From the NCBI RefSeq assembly GCF_014282275.1, contig NZ_VFIA01000022.1:49600-113599 (forward strand): a DNA stretch of 64,000 bases. Reading direction: 5' to 3'. The position numbers and the translations under genes are program-made. Source of the stretch: Spirosoma utsteinense. Lineage in GTDB: Bacteria; Bacteroidota; Bacteroidia; Cytophagales; Spirosomataceae. A model generated the notes under the pieces. That model had not been told where the DNA came from. It saw only the letters and a list, made by a program, of their open reading frames with translations, and made no database searches. Positions 44,931 through 54,184 of the stretch are shown piece after piece (positions within the stretch are counted from its first letter, which is position 1; every line of letters starts with the position of its first letter).

Positions 44931-45719
44931 TTAGAAATACCGGAGTGGTTGTTTCAGGTTGTTATTTCGCTTAAGATCCATCACCATCGAACCAACAAAA
45001 AGGTCGACTTCGACTTTGACCGGAATCTTGTTGGCATCATCGGAAACGAAGATACGGATCGACTCTTCTTCCTTGAACAGTTTGTTCTGGGGCAGAACCG
45101 GGTGAAGCCGAATCACATTGAGCTTACCGCTTTTGGTTTTAACTACGTCCTTACCCCGATAGCGCACCTTCATGTTATAGACCGTGTCATCGTAGAACGC
45201 GGGGACTTCAATGACCTGTCCATTGCTAAGGTGACTGAAATCGATTGTGCGCAGGAAATAATAACCGCTAATGAAATCGTGTACGTCGTCTGGCACTTTA
45301 AAGATATCCCGCTCGGTACGCTCTTCCGCTTTTACGGTATTGGCGTTATGATTGAACGTAATATTCTCTTCTTTTCGGTAACTGTTTTCCTGAATGTTGG
45401 AATAAAACTTCTGGGGCAGAATAGCTGACGTGTCGATATACGAACGCCAGGTGTCACGAACACGCGTAACGAGGTCGAAGGCGCCAACCGTCCGTCCGTC
45501 GACATTAACGCGGTAGCAGGGGCGCTCATTGACTTTATACAGCGTTGGGCTCACATCGACAATGGCTTCGGCCGCGTTCAGGAAGCCGTAATGAACGCGG
45601 TATTCGAGGTGTTCGCCCGGCCCGAAACTGGTGTTGACCACACGGCGGTAGGTATTCAGCGCTGAGAATCCAGAGCCCAGAATAGTAATAACGCCCAGAC
45701 CAATCAAATACTTCTTCAT
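44931..45719 (-). CDS. DUF3108 periplasmic protein
   Basis: The 262-residue protein has an N-terminal signal or anchor (1-20) and the DUF3108 pattern: FGPGEHLEYRVHYGFLNAAEA at the start, RVRDTWRSYID, and YMKVRYRGKD-type strands to the end, giving a mostly beta protein in the periplasm. Function of the family is unknown; a LolA/LolB-like lipid-binding fold has been suggested. It begins 29 bp after the aminopeptidase gene, so the two may be one operon. Confidence 0.85.
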   Translation of the reverse strand: MKKYLIGLGVITILGSGFSALNTYRRVVNTSFGPGEHLEYRVHYGFLNAAEAIVDVSPTLYKVNERPCYRVNVDGRTVGAFDLVTRVRDTWRSYIDTSAILPQKFYSNIQENSYRKEENITFNHNANTVKAEERTERDIFKVPDDVHDFISGYYFLRTIDFSHLSNGQVIEVPAFYDDTVYNMKVRYRGKDVVKTKSGKLNVIRLHPVLPQNKLFKEEESIRIFVSDDANKIPVKVEVDLFVGSMVMDLKRNNNLKQPLRYF

Positions 45720-45748
45720 ACAACATCCGCCCGTTTATCGGGCCTCGT

Positions 45749-46795
45749 TTATAGCGATGGATAGGTTTGCTTGAGGTATGTCAGGTACTTCCTGAAGTTG
45801 CCATGAAACCGATTTTCAAATTCCTGACGAAATTGGTTTTGCTGGTTCCTATACGTCAGATAGCCTATAAAGTACGCATTATTAGGTAAGTTTAGTTTGT
45901 TGAACCGTCGCTTTTTTACTAAACGTGCCCCCGTTGTACTACGTTCATCGGTAATCGTATCCGATGAAGTAACGATTTGGGCGATCGTTTGCCACTTCAA
46001 CGAATCTTTGATGGCAATGGGCGTGTCAGGTTTAAACGTCTCATATAAATGCTTGAGTACGCTGGTGCCACGCAGGATGTGCTGATCATATCGTTCATAA
46101 AACGCTTTTGCCGCTAAAAAGTCACGGTAAGCTACCGACGACTCTCCATATTTCTGTGCCAAAAACCGCAATGCGCCGTAATCACCGACAAAGTCAGCCA
46201 GATTTTCGTTGTACTCCAGGCTGTTCTTTATAAACAACGTCCCATGGGTTAACTCATGAATTATCAGCTCCGCCAGTTGGCCTTCAGACCGCTTCAGCAT
46301 ATTCGACAGGATCGGTTCACTGAAAAAGCCCAGTGTTGAATAAGCGGCTACTTCGTTGATACGAGTATCGAATCCCTGTTGTTGCAATAACGTATCGGCC
46401 TGTTGCAACCGGGTCTCGTCAAAAAAACCCTTATACGGAAATGCACCCAAAATGGGCACTTTATACTCGACTGGTACGAGCCTGTATTTCTCAGAACCGA
46501 TCAGTACCCACATCAATGGCTTGCCTTTCAGATCGTAAAACGTTTCATAACTACCCGACGGATCCAGCTTCAGCGAATCGATAGCAAATCGCTTGATTTC
46601 TCCGATAAGCTTTATCTTCCGTTTCAGCGAGTCGGGATACGCCGGATCGTTCAAAACGTCACTAACTGGCTGGGTGTTGAGCATAATCCTGAGCTGGCCT
46701 TTTGCCTGCATATAGCCGTAGCTCACCCACTCCCATTGCCAGACAACCAGGAACGCCAGCACCCCTACGATGACAAGAGCAATTTTTTTGATCAT
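45749..46795 (-). CDS. membrane-anchored HEXXH aminopeptidase-like protein
   Basis: The 348-residue protein starts with one membrane helix (5-20) and carries the zinc motif H180-E-L-T-H184 with a likely third ligand E197 in YNENLADF. These match the Aminopep family of putative aminopeptidases. The domain should face the periplasm. It is co-directional with the DUF3108 gene. Substrate unknown. Confidence 0.82.
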   Translation of the reverse strand: MIKKIALVIVGVLAFLVVWQWEWVSYGYMQAKGQLRIMLNTQPVSDVLNDPAYPDSLKRKIKLIGEIKRFAIDSLKLDPSGSYETFYDLKGKPLMWVLIGSEKYRLVPVEYKVPILGAFPYKGFFDETRLQQADTLLQQQGFDTRINEVAAYSTLGFFSEPILSNMLKRSEGQLAELIIHELTHGTLFIKNSLEYNENLADFVGDYGALRFLAQKYGESSVAYRDFLAAKAFYERYDQHILRGTSVLKHLYETFKPDTPIAIKDSLKWQTIAQIVTSSDTITDERSTTGARLVKKRRFNKLNLPNNAYFIGYLTYRNQQNQFRQEFENRFHGNFRKYLTYLKQTYPSL

Positions 46796-47144
46796 TGGTT
46801 GGAATCAAAAATCGTTACTTACAAACCTACAACGGTATACCCGACTCACGGCTGTAGACCGGACGTAGTTTTTGACAGGATTACAAAATTTAACAAAATC
46901 ATCATAAATGTACCTTATAATGCTAATTTAGTTGCCTAATGGTCAGCTTTAACGATACAAACGATTGAGCTTGCTAGTACAGGGATTACTTGCTTATAAG
47001 CATGTCGGTAATAGGGAGTAGAAGGATTTTTAACTACCACGAACTGACCTTTCTTGGTTATCTCCTATTCATCTTTGTACTATACCGATTGAACGGGGGG
47101 GAGTTATGTGTGGCAGGGTATATATTCGCTCAGCTTATGCCCTT
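46796..47144. other. 349-bp divergent intergenic region
   Basis: It separates the leftward aminopeptidase gene from the rightward ECF sigma gene. AT-rich patches lie at 46885-46930 and 47020-47080. No exact TAnnTTTG element or strong hairpin was found; an autoregulated ECF promoter may lie at about 47050-47090 but I cannot define it. Confidence 0.4.
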
Positions 47145-47732
47145 ATGCAACACCAGAACCTACGTCCATACCCTACCGATCAGGATTTATATACAGCACT
47201 GAGGCAGCGCGATGAGCGGGCATATCAACACTTGTACACTGAAACGTTCCCGTCATTTCGCTATTGGATGCTGAACAATAGTGCGTCGGAGATGGACGCT
47301 GAAGATGCTTTTCAGAAAGGAATGCTGAGTTTTTTACTCAATATAGAAACCGGGAAATATCAATATCAGCCAGGAACCCGCGTTACAACGGTCATTTTTG
47401 AGTATGGCAAACGGGTTTGGCTGACCGAATTGAAATCAGCTCGGTTACGAATGCACGGGGCTATGCCTGAAGTTATCGATGTGGCAGATACGGCAGACGT
47501 TGTCGAAGATTTGGAACGTCAGGAGGTAGTTAACACCGTTCGTAAGTCGCTGGGACAACTCAAAGACGACTGTCGGCAGCTGATTGAATGGTTTTACGTG
47601 GACGAACTGTCGTTACGGGAAATTGCCGAACGGTTAGGCATGAAAGAGTCATCGGCTCGGTCGAAACGGTACAGCTGTGCCGAAAAATTAAAGGCATTTT
47701 ATCAGGAGACCGCCCACAGGCAAGGACTATGA
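47145..47732 (+). CDS. ECF-type RNA polymerase sigma factor
   Basis: About 195 residues from the ATG at 47145. Region 2 is visible as RDERAYQHLYTETFPSFRYW with ASEMDAEDAFQKGML, and region 4 as LSLREIAERLGMKESSARSKRYSCAEKL, a helix-turn-helix for the -35 site. The next gene begins inside its stop codon (ATGA overlap at 47729-47732) and encodes a membrane protein that is probably its anti-sigma partner. Target regulon unknown. Confidence 0.9.
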   Translation: MQHQNLRPYPTDQDLYTALRQRDERAYQHLYTETFPSFRYWMLNNSASEMDAEDAFQKGMLSFLLNIETGKYQYQPGTRVTTVIFEYGKRVWLTELKSARLRMHGAMPEVIDVADTADVVEDLERQEVVNTVRKSLGQLKDDCRQLIEWFYVDELSLREIAERLGMKESSARSKRYSCAEKLKAFYQETAHRQGL

Positions 47733-48502
47733 AACTGACAGAAGAACAGTATGAATTAATTGAGGCTTATCTCAAAAGTGAGCTGTCGGTATCGGATCGG
47801 GCGTTGTTCGAAGCCGATATGCAGGCAGATGCCGAACTAAAAACGGAAGTAAACCGGCAACGTGAACTTCGGCTTGGATTACGGGCTATTGGTATTGAAA
47901 GGGCTCTGGAACGGGCAAAGGCACACTACAAAATGACAGTACCAGTAGCGGAGATCAGGCAGCCAACTGTTGTTCGGTCGCTTCCCGTCTGGCGCTACCT
48001 AGCCATAGCCGCGTCGATAGCAATTGTGTTGAGCCTTGGTTACGTTACTTATCGGCAGACGGTAGGGCAACGACCCGATATTGCTTATGCCGATACCATG
48101 CCGGAGGAACTGACCAAAGGATTTCCGGCTGATAACTTATCTCCAGAAATACGTACCCAGTTTATGGATGCGCTTACGAACTATAAGGCTGGCAAGTACG
48201 ATGTGGTTATCGAGCGGTTGAAAACACTTCCTGCCGATAAGCAAACAGTACATTACAAGAATTATTTATTGGGATTGAGCCACCTGGCTAACCGTCAGCC
48301 AGCGGTATCCATTCCGTTTTTGAGCCAGTCGCTGGCTACTCCCTCGGTGGCGCTTCATCAGAAAGCGGAGTGGTCATTGGCACTAGCGTATGTGAAGAAT
48401 AATCAAAACGAAAAAGCCCTGCCTATACTGAAGCGAATCAGTGCAGACAGGGCTAACCCGTTTCAATCGCTGGCCCAGCGGGTGCTACGGAAAATTAGTT
48501 GA
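47729..48502 (+). CDS. membrane TPR protein, probable anti-sigma factor
   Basis: The 257-residue protein has a cytoplasmic N-terminal part (MKLTEEQYELIEAYLKSELS, similar to zinc-less anti-sigma domains), one membrane helix (about 88-106, VWRYLAIAASIAIVLSLGYV) and a C-terminal helical repeat region with TPR-like units (ALTNYKAGKYDVVIERL, HYKNYLLGLSHLA). The 4-bp overlap with the ECF sigma gene implies coupled translation and a partner role. The periplasmic TPR part could sense protein binding. It ends 8 bp before the convergent LamG lipoprotein gene. Confidence 0.75.
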   Translation: MKLTEEQYELIEAYLKSELSVSDRALFEADMQADAELKTEVNRQRELRLGLRAIGIERALERAKAHYKMTVPVAEIRQPTVVRSLPVWRYLAIAASIAIVLSLGYVTYRQTVGQRPDIAYADTMPEELTKGFPADNLSPEIRTQFMDALTNYKAGKYDVVIERLKTLPADKQTVHYKNYLLGLSHLANRQPAVSIPFLSQSLATPSVALHQKAEWSLALAYVKNNQNEKALPILKRISADRANPFQSLAQRVLRKIS

Positions 48503-48510
48503 AGTGTTTT

Positions 48511-50172
48511 CTATTGGTTGTACAACGTTCTTACTTCATCGGCAGAAATGGCCCGGCGGTATATCCGAATGTCATCCATGGCCCCGTTGAAATAATTTGG
48601 GTAGTCTCTGAGCTGAGCGCCAAACTTCAATTCTCCACCCGGGCAACTATCGATTGCATTGGCCGGTAGATTATCCCGTTGATCTACCAGTACATTATCA
48701 AAATACATGCGGACAGATCGACCTGAGTAGGTAAATACCAGGTGGTGCCAGGTGTTAAGCTGGAAGTTGCTGCTGAATTCAAAGTTCTGCCATCCAACAG
48801 CCACCTGACAGTTACTATTCTGTTTTATGTTGGTCATGAACGTTAATCCCGGACCATTTTCGTTCAGCTTGATCAGAGAACTGTACATTTCTGCTGAACT
48901 GTCGTTCCAGCGCGATTTATTGTAGATCTGTATCCGGTTCGAATTGTTATTAATCGCAGCAGGTTTGATCCAGACGCTGATCGAAAGGGCGTCGGGACGT
49001 AGCGTATTGTTATCTGCCATGTAGAAATAGTCATTCACTCCGTCCAGCTGAATCGCTGAATTAGCGTTTCCTTTCCGGTCATTTGTGAACGTCGGACTAT
49101 CGACTACAATAGCGTGGTTATTATTTCCACTGGCGTCCTGGGTCGATCGGTTCGTGAATGACACCGATGCAATTAGGTCCTGCGTAACAGCATCGACCTG
49201 CGTTGTAAAGGACAGAATCGGTCCATAAATAGGCTCCCCCACTGGCGGTTTAGCATAAGCCCGATAATAATATGTCGTATTTGGCGTGAGATTGGTTAGG
49301 TTAACCGCCGTATTAGCCCCCACCGTAGGGCTCGATACGTTTACCGCAGTACTATTTGTTATGTCTGGCAAATTGGTGGTCGATGAGTAACAAATGCCAT
49401 AGGCTACCGCAGCCGGATTGCCCGGGCTACTAACAACAAAATTAACGGTCGTTGTGGTTATAGCTACGTTAGTTGAGCCGCTGGTTGTAACCGCCGGACT
49501 TTGTCCCGTTCTGAACGTTTGTACAGTGCTGTAGCCTGGATCTGATCCGTTGACCGCGTAACTGCGAGCATAATAGGTAGTGTTGGGCAGCAGGTCTTTT
49601 AACTCAATTGAAATCGGCGTGTTAATGGCTGGGGCACCCGTCAGTGTCTGATTCAGGTCGGTATCTATTGTCGGCATCTGATTAATACGCGAATAGCAGA
49701 TGCCGTAACGGGTTATGGTGGCGTTGCCATTAGAACTCACAGCCATAGTTGCCGTGGCCGCGTTCAACGAAACGGTAGTGATTGCCTGTAGGCTTACTGT
49801 GGGCGATACCGCATCATTGACAGAAATGGTACGTAACAGGGTTGTTTCTGTATCGCAGGCATTCGACAGGGTTGCTCTTACTGTGTAGGTGCTGGAGGTA
49901 GGGTACGTGTAGGTTACCGTCATGCCACTCGTAATCGTGGTGCTGCCATTACCAAAATCCCAACTCACCTGATCGATGGTTCCGCCGGTATTACCGATCG
50001 AAAAGTCGACTTTCTTCTGATTGATTATTGCATTCAGCGTTCCGGTCGGTTTAACGCAGTTTCGCTGTGTTTTTCGGGAGGGCAACTCCCAGGATTCACA
50101 ACTAACCAGTAGTTGGCTACCAAGACAGATCAGGCTTAGCCCAATCAGGTAAGAGAGTATATTTTTTTTCAT
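48511..50172 (-). CDS. PKD/FN3/LamG multidomain lipoprotein
   Basis: The 553-residue protein has a lipoprotein signal (LLVSC, lipidated C25), a PKD-like domain (about 45-118, VSWDFGNGSTTI with VTYTYPTSSTYTV), two fibronectin III-like units (about 125-225 and 227-325, each with LLPNTTYYARSYA or LTPNTTYYYRAYA) and a C-terminal LamG/concanavalin-like jelly roll (about 340-550). It should sit on the outer membrane as a binding protein for glycans or proteins. It is the last gene of the eight-gene kinase-caspase cluster, 48 bp after the TPR membrane gene. Confidence 0.85.
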   Translation of the reverse strand: MKKNILSYLIGLSLICLGSQLLVSCESWELPSRKTQRNCVKPTGTLNAIINQKKVDFSIGNTGGTIDQVSWDFGNGSTTITSGMTVTYTYPTSSTYTVRATLSNACDTETTLLRTISVNDAVSPTVSLQAITTVSLNAATATMAVSSNGNATITRYGICYSRINQMPTIDTDLNQTLTGAPAINTPISIELKDLLPNTTYYARSYAVNGSDPGYSTVQTFRTGQSPAVTTSGSTNVAITTTTVNFVVSSPGNPAAVAYGICYSSTTNLPDITNSTAVNVSSPTVGANTAVNLTNLTPNTTYYYRAYAKPPVGEPIYGPILSFTTQVDAVTQDLIASVSFTNRSTQDASGNNNHAIVVDSPTFTNDRKGNANSAIQLDGVNDYFYMADNNTLRPDALSISVWIKPAAINNNSNRIQIYNKSRWNDSSAEMYSSLIKLNENGPGLTFMTNIKQNSNCQVAVGWQNFEFSSNFQLNTWHHLVFTYSGRSVRMYFDNVLVDQRDNLPANAIDSCPGGELKFGAQLRDYPNYFNGAMDDIRIYRRAISADEVRTLYNQ

Positions 50173-50220
50173 GACGAATATCTGTAATTGACGCCCTGTG
50201 CGCCTAAGTGTGTGGATATA

Positions 50221-51120
50221 TTAGAGGGCAAGCGAAACGGCAAGGCCCCATGAGGTAGAAGATGGATGCCAGTTGATTGCGCGAAGACGCGGTTTGGGCT
50301 TGTGGATCAGCAAGTATAGCTCAGCTACTGTAGCAACGGCGGCTACCCCGATACAGGCCTTATACAGCCCGTTCTTTTGTTGAGCTGATTCAGCCGCATC
50401 ATACGCTTCACTCCATTGCCGATATGAATCAGGATTGGCTATAATGCCTGTGCCGGAAGGGTCGGTAGATTGGCTTAGTTGATTCAGGGCTGATTGCTTG
50501 GTTTGAAAATCGTTACGGAGCAGCAAGGCGTAGGCACCAGCTCCCACAGCCACCACACCTGTCACTACTTTTAAGCCAACCCGATTCCGTACGACTGGTA
50601 CTAAATTTTTTTCGCTGTTCCGGATCTGAAGACGCAGGGTTTCCTGGCGGGTCGAGTAGGGGAGTGCCTGCTCATAGCGGGCTTTGGCCTGAGCATACTT
50701 TTGCTGGTTGTAGAGCTTATTGCCTTCTTGCTCGTAATAGTCAGCAAGTTGGGATTTGGTAATGGCGTCATCGGGGTTAATTGCAAGAATTTTGCCATAC
50801 AGGTTGAGTGCATCCTGCCCCTTTTCCTGTTTTAGGGCATCATCGGCCTGTTGCCGCAGCGCCAATGCCGTAGCGCATTTGTCGAGTTGAGCTTTGGCAT
50901 ACGGATCGTTTTCAAAACCAGGTACTTCCAGGCAGTTCTGATACTGCCGACGGGCTTCAGGGTATCTACCTGATCTGAAGAAATCATCACCCTTTTTTTT
51001 GTATGCATCGTATTCGTCGTCGATTACAATGGCCGATGGGGCTCGATGGATAGCCAGCGCTGGGGTTAAGGGAACAAGAAGAAAAAGAGAAAAAATAAGC
51101 TGACGTAGTAATCGATCCAT
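50221..51120 (-). CDS. TPR membrane protein of the kinase-caspase cluster
   Basis: About 299 residues from the ATG at 51120, which gives a signal peptide or anchor (MDRLLRQLIFSLFLLVPLTPALA). TPR-type repeats run from about 38 to 165 (GDDFFRSGRYPEARRQYQNCL, GKILAINPDDAITKSQLADYY, GNKLYNQQKYAQAKARYEQAL). Two hydrophobic segments follow (about 183-203 and 258-277). It starts 14 bp after the kinase stop and shares the TPR style of the kinase's own repeats, so the two may interact. No catalytic motif. Confidence 0.75.
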   Translation of the reverse strand: MDRLLRQLIFSLFLLVPLTPALAIHRAPSAIVIDDEYDAYKKKGDDFFRSGRYPEARRQYQNCLEVPGFENDPYAKAQLDKCATALALRQQADDALKQEKGQDALNLYGKILAINPDDAITKSQLADYYEQEGNKLYNQQKYAQAKARYEQALPYSTRQETLRLQIRNSEKNLVPVVRNRVGLKVVTGVVAVGAGAYALLLRNDFQTKQSALNQLSQSTDPSGTGIIANPDSYRQWSEAYDAAESAQQKNGLYKACIGVAAVATVAELYLLIHKPKPRLRAINWHPSSTSWGLAVSLAL

Positions 51121-51134
51121 ATAAGCTAGATGGT

Positions 51135-53360
51135 TTATTGATTCGTGCATTGTTTGATTTTTGTTCGGACCTCCGGGGTGTCTTTCAGGGCCTGAGCCAC
51201 CTTGTACCAGCCCTTCGCTCCCTCATATTCTTCACTGTCAAAGATTCTATTGGCCTTGGTCAGATAGGTTGTGTATGCACCCTCGGCTTTGACCGTACTC
51301 AGATTGTGTTCTTTAGCGAGTGAAGAAGCTTTGCCAAACTCCGCGATAGCTTTCACTTTGTTATTGCTACTGCTGATTGCTTTGATTCCCTCTTCGATCA
51401 ATTGGTCATAGGCAGTCTGGGCTTCCTGCTTTTCTTTAAGTGCCTTCTCTTTCTCGTCCACTACGGGTACCGCTACTTTTGTTGGCTCTGCGCTCTTGGC
51501 TGGTTCTTTTAGCGATGCCACTGGAGAAATAGTTTCGGCCAATGCAGCGCGCTGGCTAGCCTTGATCGATGAATTTAGAAAGCCGATAACGTCCGGACGG
51601 GCAGGATCGAGTTGAAGTGCACTTTTGCAAAGCACCACCGCAAGTGCATAGTCTTTACGTTCGTAAGCCAACCGCGCTTTGTCCATCGCAACATCGATTC
51701 GCTTATTAAGGGAGTTAGCGTTAAACGGTACGGCTACAGGTGGTGTTGGGTCTGGCTTCGTTACTTTCGTTAGCGTTGGCGTTGTTGGTTTAGTGACAGC
51801 TTTAATAGAAGGGGCGGGCAGGATTTCTGCCTTTTGTTCCGTGGCAGCAACGCCCGATTCATTGTTAGTAAGTTTCTCGACCTTTTCAGGCCCATAACTG
51901 TAATACAAAATCAAGCCGCCCAGCCCTATCGCTACGGGGGCCAATATACGCCAGGGAATGGTGCGTGTTACGGCCGCCTTAATCGGCTGATTGATGACGG
52001 TTTGTTCAACAGTGCCTGATACCGAGGTCTTCGGGGTACGAACAGAAATGGTCTTATCTACAATAACCGGACGGTTTTGAACAGCCGCTGGCTTGATAGG
52101 AGGATGATATACGTCAGTGCGTTCCTCATACACATCCGTTTTGTCTGAGACATGCCCAACTCTGGAAATGACCGCCGGTTCTGGCCGGAGTTTATTCACA
52201 CACAGAGCTAATCCCTGTATGGCTGTTGAATGAGTAGGGTCTACCTGCAACGCCTGCTCGTAATAGCTTTTTGCTTGTTCAAATTGTCGCCTTGTTACGT
52301 GGTCATTGGCTTTCGTTAACAACTGAGTTAGTTGCTGGCGCTTTATATCCAGTTGGCATTGAGCTAATTCCTTCTCCGCTTCGGTATGGTGTTCCCGTTT
52401 GATGAGTATTTGCCCGAACAGGGATATGGCCTGCTCGTATTTACGCTGACTAACTAATTTTCGGGCATCAGCCAGTAGCGTTGGAATTTCGTCGAGTAAA
52501 TCCAATAATTCGTCTTCCCGACGTACCCGCTCGTGAATGTCACGAACCAGGCAGCGTCGAATCATGCTGGCGTAGGGCTCGGCAACCTGATTGATACGCT
52601 CCGGTAAGGTGACGGTTATGATTTTCTTTTCAATTTCACGTCGTGCCGACTGTTCGCTACTATTGCGTAAATCGGCCCGAAAAGGTTTCTCGCCTGTCAG
52701 GATTTCGTACAAAATGACGCCAAATGCCCACAAGTCAAGATTGAAACTAACCCGGCTCCCTTCAATCTGTTCCGGAGCTTTATACGAGGGGGTACCGCGA
52801 CCATCGCTGAGATCAAAATCAGAATTATCCAGCTCATCGCTGGTAACCAGTTTGCTTAAACCGAAATCAGCAATTTTAGGGATGAACCGACCCGCATTAT
52901 CACGTGAAATGAGAATGTTAGCTGGTTTGAAGTCACGGTGAACGATACGATGGCGGTGCAGGTGCTGTAGTCCCAGCAAGATACCTTGCGTGATATCATA
53001 AATCTGGGGTGGAGTCAATGAGTTATGTTGAAGTAAGTCTGCCAGATTGCCATCCGGGTAGTACTTCATGATCGCGAAATCGCTGACGCTGGTATCTGTT
53101 TCGAGTCGATAACAAGCATCGTAACGGGCAATATTAGCTTGCCGGGGTACGCGTTGCGCCAGATCGACTTCGGCTTTCAACGATTTGGCTTCGTTCCCTT
53201 TGAACTCACTGATTTTAATAGCGACCCATTCGGTTTCGAGCTGATCTTCAACCTTAAATACACGACCGTAAGAGCCACTCCCCAATAGGGAACTTTCGTC
53301 GTTAGGACGTATTGGATAACGTCTTTTAAAGTCAGGAAAAGAAGTAAACGATTGATTCAT
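51135..53360 (-). CDS. transmembrane Hanks-type Ser/Thr kinase with TPR repeats
   Basis: The 741-residue protein carries a complete kinase domain (about 22-290): glycine loop GSGSYGRV (27-34), K49, HRD at 141-143, DFG at 165-167 and an APE motif. TPR-like helices follow (about 295-392), then a linker rich in T and V, one membrane helix (about 470-487), and a second helical repeat region in the periplasm (about 550-741). It would phosphorylate FHA-binding targets in the cytoplasm in response to periplasmic signals. The PP2C phosphatase and two FHA proteins encoded upstream are natural counterparts. Confidence 0.9.
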   Translation of the reverse strand: MNQSFTSFPDFKRRYPIRPNDESSLLGSGSYGRVFKVEDQLETEWVAIKISEFKGNEAKSLKAEVDLAQRVPRQANIARYDACYRLETDTSVSDFAIMKYYPDGNLADLLQHNSLTPPQIYDITQGILLGLQHLHRHRIVHRDFKPANILISRDNAGRFIPKIADFGLSKLVTSDELDNSDFDLSDGRGTPSYKAPEQIEGSRVSFNLDLWAFGVILYEILTGEKPFRADLRNSSEQSARREIEKKIITVTLPERINQVAEPYASMIRRCLVRDIHERVRREDELLDLLDEIPTLLADARKLVSQRKYEQAISLFGQILIKREHHTEAEKELAQCQLDIKRQQLTQLLTKANDHVTRRQFEQAKSYYEQALQVDPTHSTAIQGLALCVNKLRPEPAVISRVGHVSDKTDVYEERTDVYHPPIKPAAVQNRPVIVDKTISVRTPKTSVSGTVEQTVINQPIKAAVTRTIPWRILAPVAIGLGGLILYYSYGPEKVEKLTNNESGVAATEQKAEILPAPSIKAVTKPTTPTLTKVTKPDPTPPVAVPFNANSLNKRIDVAMDKARLAYERKDYALAVVLCKSALQLDPARPDVIGFLNSSIKASQRAALAETISPVASLKEPAKSAEPTKVAVPVVDEKEKALKEKQEAQTAYDQLIEEGIKAISSSNNKVKAIAEFGKASSLAKEHNLSTVKAEGAYTTYLTKANRIFDSEEYEGAKGWYKVAQALKDTPEVRTKIKQCTNQ

Positions 53361-53391
53361 AACGCCGGTATGTTGTAACCGAATAGTTCTT

Positions 53392-54174
53392 TCAAAGATA
53401 CGTTAAAGCTAGGTTATCCGAAAATCGTCCGTAGAAAACAGGCGTTTGTCGACCTTTTGTAGCCCGGCGCACTTGAGGAGCTACGTACTGATGTAATTCA
53501 TGGATAGTTACTATCTGGTCATCATTGCGGTCGGCGCGCCCTCCCAGCCCCAGCAGCAGGTAGTGAGTAAAGGTTCCTCCCGTCAGGCGTCGGCTCTCAA
53601 TAGCATACTGGGTTGAGCGACTGGCCAGCAACATAGCCACATTGCCTTTATCGGTTGTTGAACTTAGCCGGGTTGGCGTACCCTGCTTTGGCCGGGTCAT
53701 ACTGCCCGACAGGCAGGCATCTACAATACATAGCTTGGTTGAGGCCGAAGAGTGCCGAAACGCAGTTTTGATATCCTGATGAGTCAGCATCGTAGATACA
53801 CGTCCGGATTGGGCGTCATAGGGGGCGAAGCTATTGGTAAGCCCGTGGCCTGAAAAATAAAAGAGCACCCGATCCCCCGATTTAGCCTTACCAAATGACA
53901 TAACGGCTTTTTCAATACGTGACCGGGTCGCCTGTTGGTTTGTGAGAAGTTGTATGTTACCGGCGGGTACATTACCGCCAATTTTACTTCTTAGAAATGC
54001 CAGTACCTGTTTCGCATCCCGGTCGGCAAATTGTAAATCCCCGGTCTTATCAGAAAGGTTTTTGTAGTCAGAGACACCAACCAACACTGCGTAGGTTTGT
54101 TGCTGAGCACGAACGATCGTCGGGGTGATAATTACAAGGTGCAGTCCAATCAGTACACGCAGTATCAGTACCAT
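53392..54174 (-). CDS. exported caspase-like (peptidase C14) protein
   Basis: The 260-residue protein has a signal peptide (1-23) and a p20-like caspase domain: YAVLVGVSDY, the catalytic H110 in YFSGHG and C154 in VDACLSG. An EF-hand-like loop (DRNDDQIVTIHEL) comes near the C-terminus, as in calcium-dependent metacaspases. It should cleave after basic residues (Arg/Lys), a metacaspase trait. It lies between phosphatase and kinase genes (10 and 31 bp gaps), so it is probably the effector or a processing enzyme of the cluster. The signal peptide puts it outside the cytoplasm. Confidence 0.88.
   Translation of the reverse strand: MVLILRVLIGLHLVIITPTIVRAQQQTYAVLVGVSDYKNLSDKTGDLQFADRDAKQVLAFLRSKIGGNVPAGNIQLLTNQQATRSRIEKAVMSFGKAKSGDRVLFYFSGHGLTNSFAPYDAQSGRVSTMLTHQDIKTAFRHSSASTKLCIVDACLSGSMTRPKQGTPTRLSSTTDKGNVAMLLASRSTQYAIESRRLTGGTFTHYLLLGLGGRADRNDDQIVTIHELHQYVAPQVRRATKGRQTPVFYGRFSDNLALTYL
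53393..53400 (-). promoter_or_regulatory. internal -7 promoter element before the kinase gene
   Basis: TATCTTTG (minus strand) is an exact TAnnTTTG match, 32 bp upstream of the kinase ATG and at the very end of the caspase gene. It may allow separate expression of kinase, TPR and lipoprotein genes. No TTG at the -33 position. Confidence 0.4.
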
Positions 54175-54184
54175 ATGTGTTTGT

